Below, piece by piece: positions 43,439-50,970 of a stretch of 64,000 nt of DNA. The notes below the pieces were generated by a model. That model ran no database searches. It saw nothing but the letters and a program-made list of their open reading frames with translations, and was not told the origin of the DNA. The first letter of the stretch is position 1; every line of letters begins with the position of its first letter. The translations under genes and the position numbers were made by a program. This stretch comes from Streptomyces parvus (lineage in GTDB: Bacteria > Actinomycetota > Actinomycetes > Streptomycetales > Streptomycetaceae), in contig NZ_CP135079.1 of the NCBI RefSeq assembly GCF_032121415.1, positions 3,906,001 to 3,970,000 of the forward strand, written 5' to 3'.

Positions 43439-43852
43439 ATGGGCGCCTGGGACATCGGCCACTTCGACAACGACACCGCGGCCGACTTCGGCGGCCGGGT
43501 CGACGACGCGGAGCCGGGAAAGAAGGCGGACGTGCTCCGGGACGTCCTGACCGCCGTCGCGGACGCGGGCCCCGAGGACTACGTGGACGGCGGGGAGGAG
43601 GCGGTGGCCGCCGCCGCGCTGGTCGCGGCCCAGTGCCCCGGCGGGGACCCCGTCACCACGTCGTACGGCCCGAAGAACCCCCTGCCGCCCCTCCCCGCCG
43701 ATCTGCGCCCGCTGGCCGTCCGCGCCCTGGACCGCCTCACCGCGGAGAACGCGGAGCCGCTGGACCTGTGGGCGGACGCCGGGGCGGAGCAGGAGTGGCT
43801 GGCGGGGATAGCCGCGCTGCGCGCGGTGCTGGCGGCGGCTCCGGGCGAGTGA
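43439..43852 (+). CDS. DUF4259 protein
   Basis: 137 aa. Begins MGAWDIGHFDNDTAADF, the strongly conserved start of the DUF4259 family (MGAW-x2-G-x-F-x-ND-x-A-x-D). It is acidic and helical, cytosolic. Function unknown. GAGGGGG lies before the ATG. Confidence 0.82.
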   Translation: MGAWDIGHFDNDTAADFGGRVDDAEPGKKADVLRDVLTAVADAGPEDYVDGGEEAVAAAALVAAQCPGGDPVTTSYGPKNPLPPLPADLRPLAVRALDRLTAENAEPLDLWADAGAEQEWLAGIAALRAVLAAAPGE

Positions 43853-43865
43853 CCTCGCGTAGACC

Positions 43866-44030
43866 TCAGCGTTTCGGGCTGCCCGCGCGCACGATCCCGT
43901 CGACGTCCAGGGAGACTTCGGCGCCGATGGATACGGGCAGCGGGGCCTGCCGGCCGGGGGCGTAGACCTCGTGGCGGCCCGGCACCCACGCGGGTGCCGG
44001 GCCGTCTCCGTACAGCGGTGAGCCGAAGCG
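43866..44030 (-). other. In-frame coding-like extension after the serC stop codon
   Basis: Directly after the serC TAG, the same frame stays open for 54 more codons to TGA at 43866-43868 (RFGSPLYGDGPAPAWVPGRH ... VSLDVDGIVRAGSPKR). Third positions are G or C in about 48 of 54 codons, which is like real genes here. It has no start codon of its own near the 5' end. It may be a gene remnant, a readthrough extension or chance. Confidence 0.35.
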
Positions 44031-45149
44031 CTACAGCTTCTCGATGACGTAGTCGACGCACGCCGTCAGGGCCTGCACGTCCGCCGGGTCGATCGCCGGG
44101 AACATCGCCACGCGCAGCTGGTTGCGGCCCAGCTTGCGGTACGGCTCGGTGTCCACGATGCCGTTGGCGCGCAGCACCTTGGCGACGGCCGCCGCGTCGA
44201 TCTCGTCCGCGAAGTCGATCGTGCCGATGACCTGCGAGCGCTTCGCCGGGTCCGTGACGAACGGGGTGGCGTACTTCGACTCGTCGGCCCAGCCGTAGAG
44301 GTGGCCCGAGGACGCGGCCGTGCGGCCCGTCGTGAAGTCCAGGCCGCCCTGGGTGTTCATCCACTTCAGCTGCTCGTTCAGCAGGAAGAGGGTGGACAGC
44401 GCCGGGGTGTTGTACGTCTGGTTCTTCAGCGAGTTGTCGATCGCCGTCGGCAGCGAGAAGAACTCCGGGACGTGCCGGCCCGAGGCGTGGATCCGGGCCG
44501 CGCGCTCCAGCGCCGCCGGGGAGAAGACGCCGATCCACAGGCCGCCGTCGGAGGCGAAGGACTTCTGCGGGGCGAAGTAGTAGACGTCGGACTCGGTGAT
44601 GTCGACCGGCAGGCCGCCCGCGCCCGACGTGGCGTCCACCAGGACGAGCGCACCCTCGTCGGCGCCCGCGACGCGCTTGACCGGCGCCGCGACACCCGTC
44701 GAGGTCTCGTTGTGGGTGAAGGCGTAGACGTCCACGCCCGCCTCGGCCCGCGGGTCCGGGTGGGTGCCCGGGTCGGAGGCGATGACGGTGGGGTCGGACA
44801 GCCAGGGCGCGAGCTTCGCGGCCTTGGCGAACTTCGACGAGAACTCGCCGAAGTTCAGGTGCTGGGACTTCGAGTCGATCAGACCGTGCGTCGCCACGTC
44901 CCAGAAGGCGGTGGAGCCGCCGTTGCCGAGGATGACCTCGTAGCCCTCGGGCAGGGAGAAGAGCGCGCGCACACCGTCCCGTACCTCGCCGACCAGGTTC
45001 TTGACCGGGGCCTGGCGGTGGGACGTACCGAGCAGGGAGGTGCCGGTGGCGGCCAGCGCGTCGAGCGCCTCCGTCCGCACCTTGGAAGGACCGGCGCCGA
45101 AGCGTCCGTCGGCGGGCTTGATGTCAGCGGGAATCTGGATGTCGGCCAC
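44031..45149 (-). CDS. serC: Phosphoserine aminotransferase
   Basis: 372 aa, PLP-dependent fold-type I enzyme. It converts 3-phosphohydroxypyruvate and glutamate to phosphoserine in serine synthesis. FGAGPSKVRTEALDALAATG at the N-terminus, the PLP phosphate region GNGGSTAFWD, and the Schiff-base Lys in YFAPQKSFASDGG. It is of the long actinobacterial/mycobacterial SerC type. GTG start at 45149. A core gene; it ends just left of the conservon region. Confidence 0.93.
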   Translation of the reverse strand: MADIQIPADIKPADGRFGAGPSKVRTEALDALAATGTSLLGTSHRQAPVKNLVGEVRDGVRALFSLPEGYEVILGNGGSTAFWDVATHGLIDSKSQHLNFGEFSSKFAKAAKLAPWLSDPTVIASDPGTHPDPRAEAGVDVYAFTHNETSTGVAAPVKRVAGADEGALVLVDATSGAGGLPVDITESDVYYFAPQKSFASDGGLWIGVFSPAALERAARIHASGRHVPEFFSLPTAIDNSLKNQTYNTPALSTLFLLNEQLKWMNTQGGLDFTTGRTAASSGHLYGWADESKYATPFVTDPAKRSQVIGTIDFADEIDAAAVAKVLRANGIVDTEPYRKLGRNQLRVAMFPAIDPADVQALTACVDYVIEKL

Positions 45150-45245
45150 GGGACGGAGCGTAGTCCCTCGGTGGCACGGCTTCGTAACCGTGTCCGTCCG
45201 ATGAGACGTGCGCTCCGGCCCGTGGACGTCACCCGCGGCGAGCGG

Positions 45246-46475
45246 TCAGGCGTCGCCGCCGAACGGGCAGCCCAGCTTCACCGGCAGCTCGTACAGGTCG
45301 TTCTGCGTCACGATCGGCCTGTTGCGCAGTTCGGACGCCGGGACCGCCAGGTCCAGTTCCGGGAAGCGCTCGTAGAGGGCCGGGAGCGCGATGCCCGCCT
45401 CCAGGCGGGAGAGGGCCGCGCCGGGGCAGACGTGCGGGCCGTGGCCGAAGGCGATGTGGCGGTTCGGGGTGCGGGCGGCGTCGAAGTCGCCCGCCGTCGG
45501 GCCGTACTGCTCCTCGTCCCGGCCCAGCGCGCCGAACGAGATGATCAAGCCCTCGCCCTTCGGGAGGATCTTGTCGCCGACCTCGATGTCCTCCGTCGCG
45601 AAGCGGATCAGGACGTGCGAGGTCGGGGTGTTCCAGCGCAGCGTCTCCTCGATCACGCCCTCCCACCCGATCTCCCCGTTCAGCACCTTCCCGCGCTGCT
45701 CGGGGTGGGTCTGGAGCGCCTCGACCACGTTGACGATCAGGCTGATCGTGGTCTCGTGTCCGGCGGCGATGATCAGTTGCAGTGTGTTGACGATCTCCTC
45801 GTCGGTGAGGTGGTCACCGTTCTCCGAGGCCGCGATCAGGGCGCTGGTCAGGTCGTCGCCCGGGTTCGCCCGCTTGTCGTCGACGATCTTCGTGAAGAGG
45901 GCCCCGAGGTCCGCCATCATCTGCGGGACCTCATCCGGCGGGGTCTGCGTCGAGAAGAACTTCTCGAACAGCTCCTTCAGCCGCGGGTGGTCCGCCGCGT
46001 CCACGCCCATCAGCTCGCTGATCACGTTCATCGGCAGCGGGTAGGCGAACTCCGCCTTCAGGTCCACCGGCTCCCCGGCGGGCAGCGCGGCCAGCTTCTC
46101 CAGGCTCGCGTCGGTCAGGGCTTCGATGCCCGCCCGCAGCCGCTCCACCCTTTTCACCGTGAGCGCCTGCGCCACCAGCGTACGGAGACGGCGGTGGTCG
46201 GCCCCGTCGACCGTCAGCATCGAGCGGCCCGGGTTGGCCAGGCCGATCAGCGGCCAGTCCATCGGTATCTCGCCGCGCCGCCAGGCGTTCCAGACGTTGA
46301 TGTCCTTGACCACCCGGCTGTCGGTGAGCAGCGCGCGGGCCTCCGCGTGGCGGGTGACCGCGTACACGTGTACACCGCCCGGCAGCTCCACCTCGGCCAG
46401 CGGGCCGGCGGCCCGCAGCGCGGCGCTCTCGCCGTCGAGGTCTCTGACGAAGGGGTCGAGAGCGATGCGGGTCAT
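45246..46475 (-). CDS. Cytochrome P450, CYP154-like (conservon-linked)
   Basis: 409 aa, soluble class I bacterial P450. Oxygen-binding helix I IIAAGHETT, K-helix EETLRW (ExxR), and haem loop IAFGHGPHVCPGAALSRLEA with the cysteine ligand. N-terminal GGVHVYAVTRH ... RGEIPMDWPL is closely echoed in the P450 at 62498. ATG at 46475 overlaps the stop of the upstream P450 by 4 bp. CYP154 members of Streptomyces act on small aromatic or steroid-like compounds; the natural substrate here is unknown. Confidence 0.9.
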   Translation of the reverse strand: MTRIALDPFVRDLDGESAALRAAGPLAEVELPGGVHVYAVTRHAEARALLTDSRVVKDINVWNAWRRGEIPMDWPLIGLANPGRSMLTVDGADHRRLRTLVAQALTVKRVERLRAGIEALTDASLEKLAALPAGEPVDLKAEFAYPLPMNVISELMGVDAADHPRLKELFEKFFSTQTPPDEVPQMMADLGALFTKIVDDKRANPGDDLTSALIAASENGDHLTDEEIVNTLQLIIAAGHETTISLIVNVVEALQTHPEQRGKVLNGEIGWEGVIEETLRWNTPTSHVLIRFATEDIEVGDKILPKGEGLIISFGALGRDEEQYGPTAGDFDAARTPNRHIAFGHGPHVCPGAALSRLEAGIALPALYERFPELDLAVPASELRNRPIVTQNDLYELPVKLGCPFGGDA

Positions 46476-47734
46476 GCGGGGCCTCCGTGGCTTCCGGGTC
46501 TGCCGAGGGCAGGTGTGGGAGTGAAGAGCACCGGCAGGTCCGTCAGACCGCGCAGCCACGGCGACGGGCGGCGGGTGAGCTGCTCGGCGGGGACGGCGAG
46601 GTCCACGTCCGGCAGCCGGTCGAGCAGGACCTCGATACCGGTGCGGGCGATGACCTCGGCGGTCTCCTGGGCCGGGAACGGGCAGCGGTGCTCGCCGTGG
46701 CCGAAGGAGAGGAAGGCGTTGTTGCCGCCGGTCAGCGCCGATCCGTCGGTACGTACCTGCGGGTCGCCGTTGGCGGCGGCGAGGCCGAGGAGCAGCAGGT
46801 CGCCGGCGCGGATGTGGCGGCCGCCGAGGTGGGTGTCGCGGGCGGCCCAGCGGCCCGCCACGTTCTGCGTCGGGGTGTCCTCCCAGAGGACCTCGTTCAT
46901 GGCCTCCGCGACGCTGTGCCGGCCGCCCGAGAGCGAGGCGGCGAACCGGTCGTCGGTGAGCATCAGGCGCAGCGAGTTGCCCATCCAGTCGGCGGTCGGC
47001 TGGTGGCCGGCGGCCATCATCACCATGAGGTCCTGGGCGACCTCCTCGTCGGTGAAGCCGCCGGGGTCGGCGAGCATCCGGGTGGCCACGTCGTCGCCGG
47101 GCTCGGCGTGCTTGTCCGCCAGGAGCTGGAACATCGACGCGCCCAGGTGCTGCTGTCCGGCGAGCGCCCGCTCCCGGCCGTCGATCATGTCGTTGAGCGC
47201 GCCGACCAGCGGGTGGGCCTCCTCGTCGGAGAAGCCGTAGATCCTGGCCAGGACCAGGGCGGGCAGCAGCTTGGCGTACTCCGCGATGATGTCGACCGAG
47301 CCCTTGGTGCAGAACCGGTCGATCAACTCGTCGGCGAACTCCTCCGCGTACCGCTTCAGCGAGAACGGGTCGACGCCCTCCAGCGCGTTGCTGATCATCA
47401 TCGCCCGGACGCTGTGGCGCTCGCCGACCGTGTAGAGGATCGAGGGCTGCCTGCGCCCGATCATCGGCAGCAGCGGCCAGCCGTCGGGGATGTTGTCCCA
47501 TTGGTTCCACAGCTCGGAGTCCCGGCTGAAGAGGACCGGGTCGCCGGTGACCTGGTGCAGTTCGCGGTAGCCGAGGACGAGCCAGGCGGGGACGTCGCCG
47601 TCGAGGACGACCGGGGCGATCGCCCCGTGGTCGCGCCGCAGGTCCCGGTAGAGCTGGACGGGGTCGCTCTGGAAGCGGGGCCCGGACAGCGGGACGGAGG
47701 TGTGGGTGACGGGGCAGCCGGAGGCAGTGGTCAC
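46472..47734 (-). CDS. CYP157-like P450 lacking ExxR
   Basis: 420 aa. The haem-ligand Cys351 is in FSFGHGEHRCPFPAQ (the usual Gly two after Cys is Pro). Helix I reads AAGHQPTADW (242 on). The K-helix position that is ExxR in nearly all P450s is EVLW (281-284). Loss of ExxR is a reported property of the CYP157 family, which occurs in conservons with CYP154. The protein may still bind haem but its catalysis is uncertain; a structural or regulatory role is possible. Its ATG overlaps the cvnD stop by 4 bp. Confidence 0.88.
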   Translation of the reverse strand: MTTASGCPVTHTSVPLSGPRFQSDPVQLYRDLRRDHGAIAPVVLDGDVPAWLVLGYRELHQVTGDPVLFSRDSELWNQWDNIPDGWPLLPMIGRRQPSILYTVGERHSVRAMMISNALEGVDPFSLKRYAEEFADELIDRFCTKGSVDIIAEYAKLLPALVLARIYGFSDEEAHPLVGALNDMIDGRERALAGQQHLGASMFQLLADKHAEPGDDVATRMLADPGGFTDEEVAQDLMVMMAAGHQPTADWMGNSLRLMLTDDRFAASLSGGRHSVAEAMNEVLWEDTPTQNVAGRWAARDTHLGGRHIRAGDLLLLGLAAANGDPQVRTDGSALTGGNNAFLSFGHGEHRCPFPAQETAEVIARTGIEVLLDRLPDVDLAVPAEQLTRRPSPWLRGLTDLPVLFTPTPALGRPGSHGGPA

Positions 47735-48402
47735 GGGGCGGGCTCCGGGGTCGGGCCGGCCGCCGCCAGGGCCGCCGCGGGGGCGACCGCTTCGGCGGCC
47801 GTTGCGGGGGCGTGGAGGCGGGCGGCGGAGAGCGCGGCGAGGTGCTCGACGAGCGTGATCAGCACGTACTTGCTGGAGGACCGGTCACGCGCGTCGCACT
47901 CCACCAGCGGTACGTCCTCCGAGAGGTCCAGGGCCTCCCGGATCTGCTGCTCGCTGTGGAGCGGTCCGCCGAAGTCGTTGCACGCCACGATGAACGGCGT
48001 GCCGTGGTGCTCCAGGCGGTCGATGGCGTACCAGGAGTCGGCGAGGCGGCGGGTGTCGACGAGGACGACCGCGCCCAGCGTGCCGGCGAACAGCCGGTCC
48101 CACAGGAACCAGAAGCGCTCCTGGCCGGGCGCGCCGAAGAGGTACAGCACGGAGCGTTCGTCGAGCGTGATGCGGCCGAAGTCGAACGCCACCGTGGTGG
48201 ACGTCTTGGCGTGGACGCCGGCGAGGTCGTCGACGGCCTCACCCGCGCGGGTCATGGTCTCCTCCGTGTTGAGCGGGCGGATCTCGCTCACGGATCGGAC
48301 CATGGTGGTCTTGCCGACGCCGAAGCCGCCCACGACAACGATCTTGAGTCCGTTGTCGGCGGTGGAGCTCAGGGTGGCGCGGTCAGAGGTTGCGGAGTCC
48401 AA
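47731..48402 (-). CDS. cvnD: Conservon GTPase CvnD
   Basis: 223 aa, small MglA/Ras-like GTPase. P-loop GGFGVGKTTMVRSVSE, switch/G3 variant LFGAPGQERFWFLWDR, and G4 region VACNDFGG, where the usual NKxD is changed as in other CvnD proteins. A Pro/Ala tail ends the chain. The likely start is TTG at 48402 giving (M)DSATSDRATL, overlapping cvnC by 20 bp. The longer frame starting at 48450 lies wholly inside cvnC. It acts with CvnA-C at the membrane. Confidence 0.88.
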   Translation of the reverse strand: MDSATSDRATLSSTADNGLKIVVVGGFGVGKTTMVRSVSEIRPLNTEETMTRAGEAVDDLAGVHAKTSTTVAFDFGRITLDERSVLYLFGAPGQERFWFLWDRLFAGTLGAVVLVDTRRLADSWYAIDRLEHHGTPFIVACNDFGGPLHSEQQIREALDLSEDVPLVECDARDRSSSKYVLITLVEHLAALSAARLHAPATAAEAVAPAAALAAAGPTPEPAP

Positions 48403-48754
48403 CGAGCACCTGTTCCAGGATGTCGGGGTCGGGGAGCCGGTCCGCGACACGGGCTGTACGGGGGTGGCGGGCGCTGATCCGGCCGGTGTCGAGCAGGTCG
48501 CAGAGCAGGATGCGGACGATGCTGACCGGCAGTTTCAGGCTCGCGGCGATCTCGACGACGGCGGCGGGGCCCTGGCACATCCGCAGGATCGCGACGTGCT
48601 CGGACTGCATCCCCGGGGACGGGTCGCACTCGGCGACGACGAGCGTCACCAGGTCGAAGGCGGCGGAGTCGGAACGGCTGCGTCCCCCGGTGAGGGTGTA
48701 CAGCCGGTCCGGATCGTCGTCGCGGCCCGGTCGGGGGCGGGGCGCCGTCGTCAT
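48383..48754 (-). CDS. cvnC: Conservon DUF742 protein CvnC
   Basis: 123 aa. DUF742 pattern: DRLYTLTGGRSRSD, LVTLVVAECDPSPGMQSEH, ILRMCQGPAAVVEIAASLKL (winged-helix-like), VRILLCDLLDTGRI. Start ATG 48754 overlaps the cvnB stop (ATGA). Part of the four-gene conservon unit; bridges the GTPase and sensor by family knowledge. Confidence 0.9.
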   Translation of the reverse strand: MTTAPRPRPGRDDDPDRLYTLTGGRSRSDSAAFDLVTLVVAECDPSPGMQSEHVAILRMCQGPAAVVEIAASLKLPVSIVRILLCDLLDTGRISARHPRTARVADRLPDPDILEQVLVGLRNL

Positions 48755-49170
48755 ACGGCCGGGGCCTGGGCGGGTTCGCGCGGCGGCGCGACGAGGTGCT
48801 CGCCGAGCTGCTCGACGAGCTCGCTCATGTTGTGGCCGACGAGGCCCACGTCGGAGTCCTCGTCGGCGACGACCGCCAGGTGGGCCCCGGCCCCCGCCTC
48901 GACGATGAACAGCACGCCGCCGTAGAACTCGGCCATCGCGGACCGTACGCCGCCGGTGCCGTCGCCGAACTCGATGGACGCGCCGTGCGAGAGGCTCTGG
49001 ATCCCGGCGGAGATCGCGGCCAGCTGGTCGGCCTGGTCGACGGAGAGCTCGGGGGTGCGGCACAGCTTGAGGCCGTCGCGGGACAGGACGAGGGCGTGGC
49101 GGGTACCGGGGGTGCGGTCGAGCAGCCCCTCCAGCAGCCAGTTGAGCTTCTCGTCGGTGGTCGCGGTCAT
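48751..49170 (-). CDS. cvnB: Conservon roadblock/LC7 protein CvnB
   Basis: 139 aa with a roadblock/LC7 fold: LNWLLEGLLDRTPGTRHALV, LSRDGLKLCRTPEL, DQADQLAAISAGIQSLS, MAEFYGGVLFIVEAGAGAHL. Such proteins act as GTPase-activating or scaffold partners of MglA/CvnD. ATGA overlaps on both sides show tight translational coupling. Confidence 0.9.
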   Translation of the reverse strand: MTATTDEKLNWLLEGLLDRTPGTRHALVLSRDGLKLCRTPELSVDQADQLAAISAGIQSLSHGASIEFGDGTGGVRSAMAEFYGGVLFIVEAGAGAHLAVVADEDSDVGLVGHNMSELVEQLGEHLVAPPREPAQAPAV

Positions 49171-50738
49171 CGGGTGTTGCCTTCCGGGTGCGGGGAGTTG
49201 GCTCGTACCGCCTTGCTGAAGGTGCTGAAGCGCGTTGCCTGGACCTTCGGGTCGGTGGTACGGGCCCGGGGGGCGTCGGCTCCGCCGGGGGCGGCGTTGC
49301 CGGTACGGGCTTCGGCGGCGGCCAGCGTCCGGCCGCGGCGGCGCTTGGGCAGGCCGCTGTCGCCGAACTCGGGCACGCTGCCGGTGGACTCGGAGACCGG
49401 GTCCACCGAGGAGACCGGGGGCTCCGCTTCCGCCGCCGGGGTCGGGGGCGTGGAGGCGTCGTTCCCGGCGGGCGTCCGGGCCGCGCCGGCGGCGTCGGGG
49501 GCGTCCGCTCCGGCGGCCGAGGCGTGCGAGGGCTCGGGCTCGGCGGGGAGCCGAACGGCCGGGGCGGTGTCCGCGGCGGCCGCCGGGGGCGTCGGTGCGG
49601 TCGCCGTCGGTGCGGCCGCGCGGGAGATCAGCTCCTGAGGGAGCATCATCAGCGCGCCCGTGCCGCCGCGGGCGGACGGGCGGAAGGAGACGGTCAGGCC
49701 GTGCTTACGGGCCAGCCGGCCGACGACCGCGAGGCCGAGGCGGGTGCCGGAGAGGTTCGTGAGGTCCTGGTGGTCGGCGGAGACCGCCCGCTCCGCGCGG
49801 CGCAGCTGCACCTCGCTCATGACGAGCCCGCTGTCCTCGACGGTGATGACGATGCCCGCCGGGACCTCCTCCACGTACACATGCACCTCGGCGGTGGGCG
49901 GCGAGAAGTTGGCCGCGTTGTCGAGGAGTTCGGCGAGCGCGTGCATGACGCCCTCGGCCGCGTGGCCGGCGATGGCGACATCGCTGGTGGAGTGGAGGCG
50001 GACCCGCTGGTAGCTGCCGATCCGGCCCATCGCACCGCGCAGGATGGACTCCATGACGATCGGCTTCGCCCAGCGCCGGCCGGAACGGGCCCCGGTCAGC
50101 ACGGCGATGGAGTCGGCGAGGCGGCCCGCCTGGGCGGTGCGGTGGTCCAGGTGGAGCAGGTCCCCGAGCACGGACTCGTCGGTGTGCCGGTGCTCCATCT
50201 CGCGGAGGTCGGCCAGCATGCTGGTGGACAGGGCCTGCATCCGGCCCGCCGCGTTGGCGCAGGCGGCGACGGCCGCGGAGCGCTCGGTCTCGGCGCGCGT
50301 GGCACGGGCCGCCAGCCGGTCGACGCTGACCTGGAGGCGGGCTTGTTCGGCGGCGGCGGCCGCGACGATCCGCTCGTTCTCGGCGCGGGCCTCGGCGACG
50401 AGCCGGGCGGTCTCGGCGGCGGCGGCGCCCTTGATCCGGGCGGTCTCCGCCGTGAAGCGCTGGGCCTCGACGGCGGAGGCGGAGACCAGGCGCGCGGTCT
50501 CGGAGGTGAACCGCTGGGCGTCGGCGGCCCCCTGGGCGCGCAGCGCCCGCGCGGTCCCCAGGGTGTGGACGGTGACGGCCACGCAGACGCTCAGCAGCAC
50601 GGCGGCTGCGCCCGCGCCCCAGGCCAGCGGGGTCCGTACCGTGTCAGGGGCCGCGGCGACGGCCCACAGGGTCAGCGTGCCGGTTGCGGCTGCCGAGATC
50701 AGCAGGGCGAGTGCGGTGGGCCGGTGTGAGGGGCGCAA
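49167..50738 (-). CDS. cvnA: Conservon sensor kinase-like protein CvnA
   Basis: About 523 aa. Two N-terminal transmembrane helices (ALALLISAAATGTLTLWAVA and AAAVLLSVCVAVTV). An Ala/Glu/Arg coiled coil with repeated (T/A)AETARxxA-type units spans about 80-160. A GHKL ATPase domain follows with N-box LLDNAANFSPP, G1 VEDSGLVMSE and G2 GLAVVGRLARKHGL, then a disordered Pro/Ala-rich tail. No DHp phospho-His box is obvious. TTG at 50738 (AGGA upstream) is preferred over ATG at 50933, which would translate an AT-rich promoter region and include a palindrome. Confidence 0.85.
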   Translation of the reverse strand: MRPSHRPTALALLISAAATGTLTLWAVAAAPDTVRTPLAWGAGAAAVLLSVCVAVTVHTLGTARALRAQGAADAQRFTSETARLVSASAVEAQRFTAETARIKGAAAAETARLVAEARAENERIVAAAAAEQARLQVSVDRLAARATRAETERSAAVAACANAAGRMQALSTSMLADLREMEHRHTDESVLGDLLHLDHRTAQAGRLADSIAVLTGARSGRRWAKPIVMESILRGAMGRIGSYQRVRLHSTSDVAIAGHAAEGVMHALAELLDNAANFSPPTAEVHVYVEEVPAGIVITVEDSGLVMSEVQLRRAERAVSADHQDLTNLSGTRLGLAVVGRLARKHGLTVSFRPSARGGTGALMMLPQELISRAAAPTATAPTPPAAAADTAPAVRLPAEPEPSHASAAGADAPDAAGAARTPAGNDASTPPTPAAEAEPPVSSVDPVSESTGSVPEFGDSGLPKRRRGRTLAAAEARTGNAAPGGADAPRARTTDPKVQATRFSTFSKAVRANSPHPEGNTR

Positions 50739-50822
50739 TCGGAGTCCTCGGTGGCGGACGGTGCGGGGCGGCGGGGCGAATTTAGGACACTTCGTCACAG
50801 GTGTGGGCGATCCCGCGCAACT

Positions 50823-50837
50823 GGAACTGACAGTTCC
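50823..50837. promoter_or_regulatory. Perfect palindrome upstream of the conservon
   Basis: GGAACTG-A-CAGTTCC, a perfect 15-bp palindrome about 85 bp upstream of the proposed cvnA start. It lies in the AT-rich divergent region (50740-50970) shared with the FAD/Fe-S dehydrogenase. TTGACG at 50866-50871 faces the dehydrogenase and could be a -35 element. Confidence 0.6.
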
Positions 50838-50970
50838 TGCGCAAGTCTTGGTCACTATAGGAGACTTGACGGTCTGTTTGGGAAGATCTTGTGGGCTTTT
50901 TTGTGAGGCTTGTGTACTTTCATCCGTGCGCATCCCAAGAGTTCATCCGTACCGGCGGCATGCTGAGGGA

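Noticed and set aside
50739..50933. N-terminal extension of CvnA from an ATG at 50933
   Set aside because: These codons lie in an AT-rich promoter region holding a perfect palindrome, and the residues are low in typical codon bias; the TTG at 50738 fits better.
50044..50970. Upstream part of the frame of the FAD/Fe-S dehydrogenase
   Set aside because: It is antisense to cvnA and Arg/Ala/Ser-rich; the FAD domain begins only after 50971.
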